NCBI GenBank assembly: GCA_014879945.1
Contig: JACSRE010000197.1
Location: 1-42,413 of the forward strand
From: Myxococcus sp.
GTDB lineage: Bacteria > Myxococcota > Myxococcia > Myxococcales > Myxococcaceae
Length of the DNA stretch: 42,413 nt
Reading direction: 5' to 3'
The notes under the pieces are model-generated. The model searched no databases. It worked only from the letters and a program-made list of their open reading frames with translations, and was not told the origin of the DNA. The translations under genes were made by a program, and so were the position numbers. Positions 9,500 to 17,658 of the stretch are shown in pieces (the first letter of the stretch is position 1; each line of letters starts with the position of its first letter).

Positions 9500-10824
9500 G
9501 GGGTCTCCGCCGCGGCGACGGGGCCGCCGGTGAGTCGTTCGAGGGCGGCAGAGGCGATCTCCACGTCCACCCGGGTCTGGAGCTGCGAGAGCTCGGCCAG
9601 CACCGCGCGCGTCTGCGCGTCACGGACCGACAGGCTGGTGCTGGCGCCGGCGGCGTAGCGCTGAGCCTCGGCGTCGAAGCTCTCGTCGGCCAGCGCCCGG
9701 TTCTTCGCGGCCAGCGCGGCGATCTCACGCTGCGCGGCCATGGCGCTGGTGGCGCGCACGATCTCGGACTCCAACTCGATGGTGGCCTGCCGCTGCTGGC
9801 GCTCGAGCTCGGTCAGCTGGGTCTGCGCGCGGGCCACCTGGGTGTCGGTGGCGAAGCCGCTGAACAGATCCCACGAGAGGTTCACGCCGACGTTGAAGAG
9901 GTGCTGCCTGGCCGGGTCGACGAACAGCTCGGCGGTCGGGGCGGTGCGGTTGTAGCTCGCGTTCGCGCTCACCCGGGGCAGGTAGTCGGCGCGCGCGATC
10001 TCGACCGCGAGCTTCCCGCCCTTGCCCTGGGCGTCGAGCACCGCGAAGAGCGGCCGCCGCTTTCGGGCGAGGGTGAGGAGCGCGCCCGCGTCCTGGGCGC
10101 CGGGCAGGAGCGGCGCCTCGAACTCGGCAGGGCGCTGCGCCACCACGTCGCGCGGCGGCTGGCCCAGCCACTGAAACAGCGACGCCTCGGCCGCGATGAT
10201 GGCCTGGCGCTGGCGAATGACGGCGATGCGGTCGTTGCCGAGGTTCACCTCGGCGTCGAGCAGGTCGCGCTTCTGGGCCCGGCCGGCGGTGAAGAGGCTC
10301 CTGGAGCGCTCCAGCAGATCCGCGCTGCGCGCCGCGGCGTTCTCGAGCACCTTCAGGGTCAGTTGGGCGCGCAGCACCTCGTAGAACCGGCGCACCGCCT
10401 CGAGCTCACTCGAGGCCTGCTGCTCGGCCAGCTGCCCCTGCGCCGCTTCCTCGAGCGCGCCCGTGCGGGCCAGCTGGTTCCACCACCGGCCGCCGTCGTA
10501 GAGCAGCTGCGCGACCGTCAGCCCGAGCTGGAAGTTGCCCTGCGTGAAGGCAGGAATGTCGACCGGCCGCTGCACGAAGGTCACCGTGCCGTCGGAGGCG
10601 AACTGGGGCGCGGTGGTGAAGCGCCGCTGCGGGCCCCCCAGGGTCTGGGTCACGCCCAGCGACAGATCGACCTGCGGGAAGAGCACCGAGCGGGCGTCGG
10701 CCCGATCGAGCGCGGCGCGGCTGACCGCCAGCTCGGCGCGAACGGCGTCGAGGTTCTGGCGGGCCGCCTGTCGCACCTCTCCCAGAGTCAGCGGCGCGGC
10801 GGCGAGCAGGAGCGCGACGATCAT
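9496..10824 (-). CDS. TolC-like outer-membrane efflux protein
   Basis: A 442-residue outer-membrane factor (OEP/TolC family). It has a short signal sequence (MIVALLLAAAPLTLG) followed by the expected pattern of long amphipathic helices rich in Ala, Leu, Gln and Glu, in two similar halves. Aromatic and Gly-rich beta segments such as GVTQTLGGP and FNVGVNLSWDLFSGF should line the barrel. The ATG at 10824 has GGAGG nine bases upstream and overlaps the stop of the YIP1-like gene (ATGA). It ends by overlapping the adaptor start. In context it is the exit duct of the MacAB-like system; substrate unknown. Confidence 0.92.
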   Translation of the reverse strand: MIVALLLAAAPLTLGEVRQAARQNLDAVRAELAVSRAALDRADARSVLFPQVDLSLGVTQTLGGPQRRFTTAPQFASDGTVTFVQRPVDIPAFTQGNFQLGLTVAQLLYDGGRWWNQLARTGALEEAAQGQLAEQQASSELEAVRRFYEVLRAQLTLKVLENAAARSADLLERSRSLFTAGRAQKRDLLDAEVNLGNDRIAVIRQRQAIIAAEASLFQWLGQPPRDVVAQRPAEFEAPLLPGAQDAGALLTLARKRRPLFAVLDAQGKGGKLAVEIARADYLPRVSANASYNRTAPTAELFVDPARQHLFNVGVNLSWDLFSGFATDTQVARAQTQLTELERQQRQATIELESEIVRATSAMAAQREIAALAAKNRALADESFDAEAQRYAAGASTSLSVRDAQTRAVLAELSQLQTRVDVEIASAALERLTGGPVAAAETP

Positions 10825-11597
10825 CGACCAGCACCTCCGCCGCCGCTGGCGAGCCCGGGGAGCCCGATGGTCACCGCCGCGACGACGAGAAAGTAGAGCA
10901 GCGCGCCGATGGGCACCGCGCGCGCGAGAGACCACTTCGTGGCCGCCGCGAAGCCCAGGCCCAGCAGCAGCGCCGCCCACAGGTGGAAGAAGTCGGCCAG
11001 CTCGAGCAGCGCGCGCGTCGCGGTGGGCTTGAAGCCCGACGGCGTCTTCGGCTCCCCGGCCACGGCTGTCGTGGTGGGCGCCGCGCCCGCGAGCAGCTGC
11101 CCCAGGGACGAAGGCACCAGCGCCTTCGCCATCGCCGGCGAGAGGCTCGGCTGCCTGAGGGCCGCCGCCAGGGTCACCCCCTGCCCCACCGCGAGCGGCA
11201 GCATCGCCACGCAGACCGCGGTGAAGAGCTCGGTGAACCCCGCCCGCCGTCCCAACAGCCAGCTCATCAGCCACAGCCCGGCGGCCGCGCACAAGGCGAT
11301 CATCGGAACCACGAACAGCCCGCTGGCGACCCCCGCCACGATGGCGACGCGCTCGGCCTGCTCCACCTGCTCGGCGATCTCGCGCTCGCTCACCTTCGAG
11401 AGCTCACCCGCCGCCTCGAGCTTCGGGAGCACCAGGCGCGCCTGATCGAGCCGAACCGCGAGCGCCGCCGAGGCCGCGGCCGTCAACCCCACCGACAGCA
11501 GCAGCGGCAAGAGCCACGCGCGAGAGGACACCGCCTCACCGACGGCCGACACCGGATCGAACAGCACCGCGAGGACGCGGGGGGCGCGCATGCGCAC
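10821..11597 (-). CDS. YIP1-family membrane protein, first gene of the efflux operon
   Basis: About 258 residues with a YIP1-like membrane domain. The N-terminal phrase RVLAVLFDPVSAVGE is typical of the family, followed by about five hydrophobic segments (for example PLLLSVGLTAAASAALAV, VAIVAGVASGLFVVPMIAL and ALLYFLVVAAVTIGLPGLA). I chose the GTG at 11597, which has AGAGG six bases upstream; an ATG two codons later (11591) is a close alternative. A much longer in-frame extension to 11840 would overlap the neighbouring gene and reads as low-complexity Arg-rich sequence. The gene is coupled by ATGA overlap to the TolC-like gene. The role of YIP1 proteins in bacteria is poorly known; assistance to assembly of the exporter is only a guess. 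Confidence 0.75.
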   Translation of the reverse strand: MRMRAPRVLAVLFDPVSAVGEAVSSRAWLLPLLLSVGLTAAASAALAVRLDQARLVLPKLEAAGELSKVSEREIAEQVEQAERVAIVAGVASGLFVVPMIALCAAAGLWLMSWLLGRRAGFTELFTAVCVAMLPLAVGQGVTLAAALRQPSLSPAMAKALVPSSLGQLLAGAAPTTTAVAGEPKTPSGFKPTATRALLELADFFHLWAALLLGLGFAAATKWSLARAVPIGALLYFLVVAAVTIGLPGLASGGGGAGR

Positions 11598-11709
11598 GCC
11601 ATACCTCTGCCCGACAGGGGACCGTTCGACAATCGCGTGCCCCGCCTGTTCGCCCATGACGGCGCCACAACGCGTGGCGGAGGCGGTCATTTCAAGGAAA
11701 CCTGCGGCC

Positions 11710-12288
11710 TCAGCCCACTGGAGGCTGCCGCGCCGCGCGGAGCGTCGCCAAGGCGGCCAGCGCCTCGTGCCGGGCCTGCGCGGTGTCGAAGTTCTTCGCC
11801 GACAGCAGCACCTGGAAGACCCGCCGCTGGCCGACGTCAACGCCGCGCACCACCAGCGAGTCGCCGACCTCGAGCAGCGAGGTCACCACCGCCCAGTCGA
11901 ACGTCAGCGCTCCGGCCGTCAGGCCCTGCTCGTCCACCGCGATGGGCACCCCCGCCTGCATCGTCAGCCCCGCGCCCTCGGCGAGCTTCGAGCGCCCCAG
12001 GAGCGCCAGCGGCACCAGCAGCGCGGTCGTCGCCCAGACCAGGGGCGCGATCACCAGGAGCCCGCACAGCCCCACCGCCACCGGCTTGTCCACGACGCTG
12101 GCCACGAAGGCCAGGCCCACCACCAGCACCAGCGACACGCCCACCCGGACCCGCCGCGTCAGGCGCTGGCTGCGCTCGAGGAAGGTGGTGAAGCGCTGCT
12201 CCAGCACCGCCACCGCGGGCAGCGCCTCTCCGTCGCCGGCCACCACCATCGGCTGGGTGTGAACCTGCCCCACGAACGGGCCGATCAA
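11710..12288 (-). CDS. Small membrane protein, possible YcxB/PH-like C-terminal domain
   Basis: A 192-residue protein that starts at TTG (12288) with GGAGG four bases upstream; this TTG overlaps the stop of the acyltransferase gene (TTGA). An N-terminal soluble part (residues 1-45) is followed by two adjacent membrane helices (VGVSLVLVVGLAFVASVV and VAVGLCGLLVIAPLVWATTALLVPLAL). The C-terminal domain contains FDWAVVTSLLEVGDSLVV and a later LLSAKNF. This Trp-containing strand pattern resembles YcxB-like/bacterial PH domains, but the match is weak. It is co-transcribed with the LpxL-like gene. Function is unknown. Confidence 0.6.
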   Translation of the reverse strand: MIGPFVGQVHTQPMVVAGDGEALPAVAVLEQRFTTFLERSQRLTRRVRVGVSLVLVVGLAFVASVVDKPVAVGLCGLLVIAPLVWATTALLVPLALLGRSKLAEGAGLTMQAGVPIAVDEQGLTAGALTFDWAVVTSLLEVGDSLVVRGVDVGQRRVFQVLLSAKNFDTAQARHEALAALATLRAARQPPVG

Positions 12289-13211
12289 GACGCCTCCTTC
12301 GGCGCCGGCGGGGGCGCCACCTTCCACCGCCGATGCAGCCACAGCCACTGGTCTGGGTACTGTCGAATGAGGCCCTCGATGATCGCCGTCAGCCTCGCGG
12401 TGTGCTCGCGGAGCGCGCGCTCCTTGTCGCCAACCTCGGCGAAGGGCACGGGGCCCTCGACCACCATCTTGAGCCGGGACTCTTCGCGCACCGCGGCCAC
12501 CACATACACCGGCGCGCCCGAGACCCGCGCGGCCATCGAGATCGCCGGGGTGGTGCTGGCGAGCCGCCCGAAGAAGGGCACGAAGACGCCGTCCTTCGCG
12601 GGCAGCACCTGGTCGATGAGCTGCACCACCGCGCGGCCGCGGCGCAGCGCCGACACCATGCGCAGCAGCGCCCCCCGCTGGAGGATCAGCTCGACGCCCG
12701 CGGCCTTGCGGTTCTTGACGACCCACTCGTTGAAGGCGCCGGCGAGCGGCCGCACCACCGCGCTGAACTGGCACCCACGACGGGCCATCACCTCGGCGAA
12801 CAGCTCCCAGCTGCCGAGGTGGGCCGAGGCCACCAACACCGGCCGGCGCCCGTCCACCAACACGTCGAGGCCCTTCCAGTCGGCCACCTCGACGGCCTGC
12901 GCGAGCTCCTCGTCGGTCAGCAGATCCGAGGTGACGGCCTCGACCGCGGCGAGCGCGAGGCTGTCGTAGACGCCGCGGGCGATGGCGCGGCGCTCGGCGG
13001 CGCTCTTCTCGGGGAACGCCTGCGCGAGGTTGTCGAGGGCCACCCGGCGCCGAACGCCGAGGCGCCACGCGACGGAGGCGACCAACGCCGCCAGCCGCCG
13101 CCGGGTCGAGGGCGCGAGCCACCGCAGCCACCGCATCGCCGCGCCCACCACCAGCCGGCCGAGCGGCCCCCCTGGCGTGATGTCGGGCTTGCGCGCGACG
13201 GGCGACGTCAC
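12285..13211 (-). CDS. LpxL/HtrB-type lysophospholipid acyltransferase
   Basis: A 308-residue enzyme of the lipid A late-acyltransferase family, expected to transfer an acyl chain from acyl carrier protein to a lipid A-type precursor at the inner membrane. The catalytic HX4E motif is in SAHLGSWE (His131, Glu136). Other family segments are RRRVALDNLAQAFPE near residue 60, LIDQV with a following VPFFG, and PDQWLWLHRRWK near the C-terminus. The GTG at 13211 overlaps the kinase stop (GTGA); longer in-frame readings extend into the kinase gene and look like Arg-rich shadow sequence. Whether the product is lipid A or another acylated lipid (for example an ornithine lipid) cannot be told from sequence. 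Confidence 0.88.
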   Translation of the reverse strand: MTSPVARKPDITPGGPLGRLVVGAAMRWLRWLAPSTRRRLAALVASVAWRLGVRRRVALDNLAQAFPEKSAAERRAIARGVYDSLALAAVEAVTSDLLTDEELAQAVEVADWKGLDVLVDGRRPVLVASAHLGSWELFAEVMARRGCQFSAVVRPLAGAFNEWVVKNRKAAGVELILQRGALLRMVSALRRGRAVVQLIDQVLPAKDGVFVPFFGRLASTTPAISMAARVSGAPVYVVAAVREESRLKMVVEGPVPFAEVGDKERALREHTARLTAIIEGLIRQYPDQWLWLHRRWKVAPPPAPKEAS

Positions 13212-14968
13212 TCGATGCTGTCCGGGATCGCCGCGGCCTGGCAGGCGCTCATGCCGCGCTTCACCGCGTCGACGTTGCCGTTGAGCCGCGCCGCGTCGCC
13301 GTAGGCCTTGAGCGCGGCGGCGCACTGCCCCTGCCGCCTCAGCGCGTCGCCCTGGGCCAGCGCGTCCTGCACCCGCTTGATGTCGGCCAGCAGCTTCTCG
13401 GCGTCGGCGTGGGCGGCGGTGTCGGCGGCGATGTTCTCGAGGTCGATGCGCGCGGTGTTGAGATCGCCCTTCTCCCAGTTCGTCTGCGCCGACTTGAGCT
13501 TCTCGTAGGCCGCCTGCTCGTGCACCGCCTTCACCGCGGCCGCGGCGATGGTGGTGGCCGCGTCGTCGACCTTCGGCGGCGCCTCGGGCCCGGGCTCGAC
13601 CACCGGCTTCACCTGGACCACGGGCTCGACGACGGGGCCGGTGGCGTTGGCGACGGGCGGGCTGCCTCCCCCCAGGAGCACCGCGAGGCCGCCACCGATG
13701 ACGGCGACCAGCACCACCACCAGGCCGATGATCGGGCCCTTCGAGCGGGGCGCCTGCGGCGGCAGGGACACGTCGGGCGCCGCGCCGCGCGGGCTGATCG
13801 AGCCGACGCCGGGCAGCTCGGTGTGCGGGTGCGGCCCGGTCGCCAGCGGCCCCGGCGGCACCGTGGGGTGCTGGAGCAGCGTCGACTCCACGGCCGCGCG
13901 CCCCGCCTCGGTGCCCGGGAGCGCGACCCCCACGCCCGTCGCGGGCAGCGGCGTCGCCATCGCCACCGACGCGCGGCTGGCCTCGGACGCCACGCGCTGC
14001 AGCGGCGGCAGCGACAGGTGCAGCTGCGTCGGGAGCGCCTGCGACAGCGCCCGCGCGAAGGCCACCATGTCGGGGTAGCGATCTTCGCGCCGCTTGGCGC
14101 AGGCCTTGTCGAGCACCGCCTGCAGCGGCGGCAGATCGAGCTCGGGGAAGTACGAGCCCAGCCGCGGCAACGGCTCCATCACCTGCTTGCGCATGATCTC
14201 GGCGATGGTGTTGCCGTCGAAGGGCTGGCGCCCGGTCAGCGCCTCGAAGCAGACCACCCCGAGAGAGTAGACGTCGGCGCGAATGTCGACCTCGCGGCCC
14301 TCGACCTGCTCGGGCGACATGTAGCGGGGCGTGCCGGCGATCGCCCCGGCGACGGTCAGCTTGGTGCTCGCGTCCATCAGGCGCGCGATGCCGAAGTCGA
14401 GCACCTTGGCGTGCATGCCCCGCATGCCCTTGCGGATCATGATGTTCTCGGGCTTCAGATCGCGGTGCACGATCTGCTTCTCGTGCGCGTCGGCCAGCAC
14501 GTCGGCGACCTGCGTCGTCACCTCGATGGCCTCGACGATCGACAGCCGGCCGCGCTCGGCGATGGTCTTCTTGAGGTCGTCGCCCTCGCAGTACTCCATG
14601 GCGATGAAGAGGTTGCCTTCGTCGTCCTGGCCGAACTCGTGAAAGGTGACGGCGTTGGGGTGCACGACGCGGGCGTACGTCTTCGCCTCGTTGAGGAAGC
14701 GCCGCGCGATCTCGACGTCGGTCGAGAACTCGCTCTTGAGGAACTTGATGGCGACGCGGTGCCCGATGCCGACCTGCTCGGCCAGGTACACCGCCCCCAT
14801 GCCGCCCTGCCCCAGCTTCTTGATGATCTTGAAGCGGCCGGCGATCAGCTTGTCGACGAGGCGGTCACTGCGGTTGAGCCGAATCGTCTCGCTGCGCCCG
14901 CACGAGGGGCACTTCGGATCGTCCGCTTCGTATTCGGCACCGCACGCCTGACAGATGAAGAACGCCAA
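13208..14968 (-). CDS. Transmembrane Ser/Thr protein kinase with N-terminal zinc ribbon
   Basis: A 586-residue Hanks-type kinase. I place the start at a TTG (14968) with CAGGAG six bases upstream, because this keeps a zinc ribbon at residues 6-23 (CQAC and CPSC). The kinase domain (~44-310) has Gly-loop GQGGMGAVY, VAIK (K75), HRDLKPEN (D170), DFG (D191) and SPEQ, so all catalytic residues are present. A Pro/Ala-rich linker is followed by one membrane helix (about 409-433, PIIGLVVVLVAVIGGGLAVLL). The C-terminal domain (~490-586) has TPR-like helices and ends in a short Cys-containing segment. It is placed between a TPR gene and an acyltransferase gene. This is the myxobacterial Pkn layout; ligand and targets are unknown. 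Confidence 0.92.
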   Translation of the reverse strand: MAFFICQACGAEYEADDPKCPSCGRSETIRLNRSDRLVDKLIAGRFKIIKKLGQGGMGAVYLAEQVGIGHRVAIKFLKSEFSTDVEIARRFLNEAKTYARVVHPNAVTFHEFGQDDEGNLFIAMEYCEGDDLKKTIAERGRLSIVEAIEVTTQVADVLADAHEKQIVHRDLKPENIMIRKGMRGMHAKVLDFGIARLMDASTKLTVAGAIAGTPRYMSPEQVEGREVDIRADVYSLGVVCFEALTGRQPFDGNTIAEIMRKQVMEPLPRLGSYFPELDLPPLQAVLDKACAKRREDRYPDMVAFARALSQALPTQLHLSLPPLQRVASEASRASVAMATPLPATGVGVALPGTEAGRAAVESTLLQHPTVPPGPLATGPHPHTELPGVGSISPRGAAPDVSLPPQAPRSKGPIIGLVVVLVAVIGGGLAVLLGGGSPPVANATGPVVEPVVQVKPVVEPGPEAPPKVDDAATTIAAAAVKAVHEQAAYEKLKSAQTNWEKGDLNTARIDLENIAADTAAHADAEKLLADIKRVQDALAQGDALRRQGQCAAALKAYGDAARLNGNVDAVKRGMSACQAAAIPDSIE

Positions 14969-15008
14969 CGGGGGCTCCTGTGAAGACTGAACGTCCCGCG
15001 GGGCGCGG

Positions 15009-15980
15009 TCACTTCTCGGCGGGGAACCGGGTGCTGAACAACAACCGCTCCAGCTCCGAGGCGCCCACCTCGGGAGAATTGCCGAGGGCCAGCGAGGTGC
15101 GCAACACGGCCGTGCGGGGGTCTTCCTTGAGGTCGGCCTCCAGCGCCTTGAGGGCGCCGAGCTTGTCGCCCGCCTGGTAGAGCGACAGGCCGCGATAGAA
15201 GGCGTACTCCTTGTTCGCGGGGTCGGCCCGCAGGGCCTCGCCGAAGTGCTGGGTGGCGCGCTTGAAGTCACGCTCCCCGAACTCGGCCAGCCCGTCGAGG
15301 AACGCCGTCACGCCCACCGAGTTGGCCGCCGCCACCCCGGAGTCGGCGGCGATCTGGAACAGCGGCCGCGCGCTGCGCAGCGTCTCGGCGGGCAGCTTCT
15401 CGCTGCCGAGCGCACGCTTGTGAATGCCCTCGGCCTCGGCGACGGCCGCCGCGCGGAGCTTCTGCGCCATGTCAGCCAGCTCGGGGCCCAGGTAGCCCTC
15501 CCGCACCAGGGTGCGCAGCTCCTCCGCCGCGCCCTCTGGCCCCAGCACCACGCCTTTGTCGAGCTGGGCGAAGAACGCCGCGCGGGTCTCGACGTACTTC
15601 TGCGACAGATCGGGCGGCTGGCCCTTGGCGTTCTTCAGCTTGCGCTCGCACTGATCGCTCTCGGCCGCGGCCTTCTTGCGATCGGGCGAGTCGGGCACCG
15701 ACTTGAGGAACACCCGGTACGCGTAGCACCCGCGCATCAGCTGCTTGGCCAACACCGACGCGCGGCCAAGCTGCAGGTACGTCGCCACGTTGGCGGGGTC
15801 GACGCGGGTGGCCTTGAGGTACTGGTCGGCCGACTTGGCGTACTGCTTCTTGTTGTAGAGGCGGCTGCCCTCGGAGATCAGCGCGTCGGCGTTGCCCACG
15901 CCCGGCCCCACCAGCGCCTCGGCCAGCGAGAGCGAGGCCCACAACGCCACCGCCACCATCGTCACGCGCTCAGAAGCCAT
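15009..15980 (-). CDS. Exported TPR-repeat protein
   Basis: A 323-residue protein with a hydrophobic N-terminus (VTMVAVALWASLSLAEAL) that is probably a signal peptide, followed by TPR helices. The first clear unit is ADALISEGSRLYNKKQYAKS with DQYLKATRVDPAN (~31-65), and another lies near residues 235-285 (FKRATQHFGEALRADPAN, YRGLSLYQAGDKLGAL). The middle contains charged helices without a recognised fold. The start used (15980) overlaps the PEGA gene by 11 bases; a GTG or ATG six to eight codons further in is an alternative. It is co-transcribed with the PEGA protein and the Ser/Thr kinase, suggesting a scaffold role in the envelope, which is inference. Confidence 0.75.
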   Translation of the reverse strand: MASERVTMVAVALWASLSLAEALVGPGVGNADALISEGSRLYNKKQYAKSADQYLKATRVDPANVATYLQLGRASVLAKQLMRGCYAYRVFLKSVPDSPDRKKAAAESDQCERKLKNAKGQPPDLSQKYVETRAAFFAQLDKGVVLGPEGAAEELRTLVREGYLGPELADMAQKLRAAAVAEAEGIHKRALGSEKLPAETLRSARPLFQIAADSGVAAANSVGVTAFLDGLAEFGERDFKRATQHFGEALRADPANKEYAFYRGLSLYQAGDKLGALKALEADLKEDPRTAVLRTSLALGNSPEVGASELERLLFSTRFPAEK

Positions 15981-17658
15981 AACCCAACCCCACGTTGAAG
16001 CCCCACTGGTGCGAGTTGTTGAACCGCGGCTCCGGGCCCGTCGCGTTCGGCGGCATCATGCCGTCGTTCGGCGCCTCGAGCCGCGAGCTCTCACCGAGGA
16101 GGAAGTAGGTGAAGTGGCCGCTGCCGAAGAAGTACAGGCCCTCGACGACGAAGAAGCGCACGTTGAGGCGCGCGGCCGCCAGCAGGTCGAGGATCATGAA
16201 GCCGTCTTTGTAGAAGGTGGACCCCGGCTCGATGATCTGCCCGGTGCGGAACTCGGCGCCCACCTGGAGCTGGAACACGAAGCGCCACGCGGCGAGCCTC
16301 AGCTGCGGCTGGAGCGCGCGGATGGTGACCATGTGGATGCGCACGTTGTTGATGTCGGCGGGGCCGGCGATGCCCATGTCGACCTCGCGCTGTGCGCCCG
16401 GCGCGTAGCCCACGCCCAGGTTGAACTGCTCCACGTTGGTCAGGTAGCTCACCCCCACCACCGCGACGCCGAAGTACTTGCCGCCGGTGCCGTACTCGAG
16501 CGAGCCGCCCATCAGCATGCGCGAGGGGCTCTTGATCTCGGTGGTGCGGCCGGTGCCCGAGTTGCCCCACCGGCGGCCCACCAGGGAGTTGCCCAGCAAG
16601 GAGCCGTACTCGTAGCTGAGCTGGAAGTACGAGCGCTTCTCGTACGTCAGGTCGGTCTCGCTCGCCGGAGGAGGCGGCGGGGGCACCGGCGTCGTCACCT
16701 TCACCGCCTGATCGGGCACCTGCCCCTTCACCTCGGTGGCCTTCGTGCCGCCAGGGCCGACCACCACCGCGCCGGGCAGCGGCTCGAGCGTCTTGTCGAG
16801 CACGTACTGCTCATCGGGCTTGACGCTGATCGACTGCTCGAAGGCCTTGTGGTTGTCGGCGGTGAGGCGAATCACGTGCTGCCCGGGGAGGATGCCGCGA
16901 TCGACCCGGTCCTTCGCGACGAACTGGCCGTCGATGAAGACCGAGGTGCCCGCGGGCGCCCCCGTCACGATCAGCCGCGCCGCCACCTTCTCGAGCGCCT
17001 TCTCGAGCGACGCGCTGCCCTTGATGGGCACGATCAGCGTCTCTTCGATCGGCTGGTGGAGCTTCAGATCGATCTTGATCACCCGCTCGCCCGGCAACAC
17101 CTGGGTCGTCAGCGGCGTGGTGCCCATCTTGGTGTCGTCGACGTACACCGCGGCGCCCGGCGGGGTGGACTTCACCTCGAGCGTCGAGGCCACCGGCACC
17201 ACCTTGGCCACGGCGCCCAGCAGGGCCTTCTCGAGCACGGGCGCCGCCGAGGCCGCGGGCGAGACCTTGTTGATCGCCGGCTCGTAGGACACCACGCGGA
17301 ACTTGAAGCCCGCCTCGTCCTGGCCGCCCTGCACCATCACGATGCGGCCGAACCCGAGGGTGGCGACGAACGGGTCGATGGGGTCGGCGCAGCGCTCCCC
17401 GACGCCCAGGCACGGCAGCTCGTCGACCTTCTTCCCCTTGAGCGCGGCGGCGAGCTCGGTGCGCCCGATGACGTGCTCGGCGCGGTCGCTGGCGGCGATC
17501 AGCTTGTCGAGGGCCTTCTCGGTGCGCTCCACCAGCGCCTCTTGACCGGGGTACAGCGGGCGCACCAACCACAGGGTCGTCTCGGCGGCGGCAGGCGTCG
17601 CCAGGAACATGAGGGTGACTGCCAGCATCCCCCCGGAAAGCCTCGCAAAACGCGTCAT
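15970..17658 (-). CDS. PEGA-domain protein with C-terminal outer-membrane-like region
   Basis: A 562-residue exported protein. The signal peptide ends at ATPAAA (cleavage near residue 25). An N-terminal domain (~26-150) carries CLGVGERC. Two PEGA domains follow, near 154-210 (STPPGAAVYVDDTKMGTTPL) and 224-285 (GAPAGTSVFIDGQ, ILPGQHVIRLTADNH). A Pro linker (TPVPPPPPPAS, ~325) leads to a region of alternating aromatic beta strands that looks like an outer-membrane barrel (~335-562) and ends in GLGYGF, a typical aromatic terminus. It is coupled by ATGA overlap to the glycosylase upstream. PEGA proteins are thought to bind envelope components; no specific partner is shown here. Confidence 0.8.
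   Translation of the reverse strand: MTRFARLSGGMLAVTLMFLATPAAAETTLWLVRPLYPGQEALVERTEKALDKLIAASDRAEHVIGRTELAAALKGKKVDELPCLGVGERCADPIDPFVATLGFGRIVMVQGGQDEAGFKFRVVSYEPAINKVSPAASAAPVLEKALLGAVAKVVPVASTLEVKSTPPGAAVYVDDTKMGTTPLTTQVLPGERVIKIDLKLHQPIEETLIVPIKGSASLEKALEKVAARLIVTGAPAGTSVFIDGQFVAKDRVDRGILPGQHVIRLTADNHKAFEQSISVKPDEQYVLDKTLEPLPGAVVVGPGGTKATEVKGQVPDQAVKVTTPVPPPPPPASETDLTYEKRSYFQLSYEYGSLLGNSLVGRRWGNSGTGRTTEIKSPSRMLMGGSLEYGTGGKYFGVAVVGVSYLTNVEQFNLGVGYAPGAQREVDMGIAGPADINNVRIHMVTIRALQPQLRLAAWRFVFQLQVGAEFRTGQIIEPGSTFYKDGFMILDLLAAARLNVRFFVVEGLYFFGSGHFTYFLLGESSRLEAPNDGMMPPNATGPEPRFNNSHQWGFNVGLGYGF

Noticed and set aside
11598-11709. Hairpin GCCAC/GTGGC and a TTGAAA box in the 112-bp spacer before the YIP1-like gene, considered as terminator or promoter
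   Set aside because: The hairpin has 5-bp arms with no T-run, and TTGAAA has no acceptable -10 at the proper distance. A promoter for the efflux operon probably lies here, but I cannot place it.
13409-14983. Plus-strand open frame of 524 codons opposite the Ser/Thr kinase
   Set aside because: It is His/Arg/Gly-rich shadow sequence with no motif; the minus strand carries every kinase motif.
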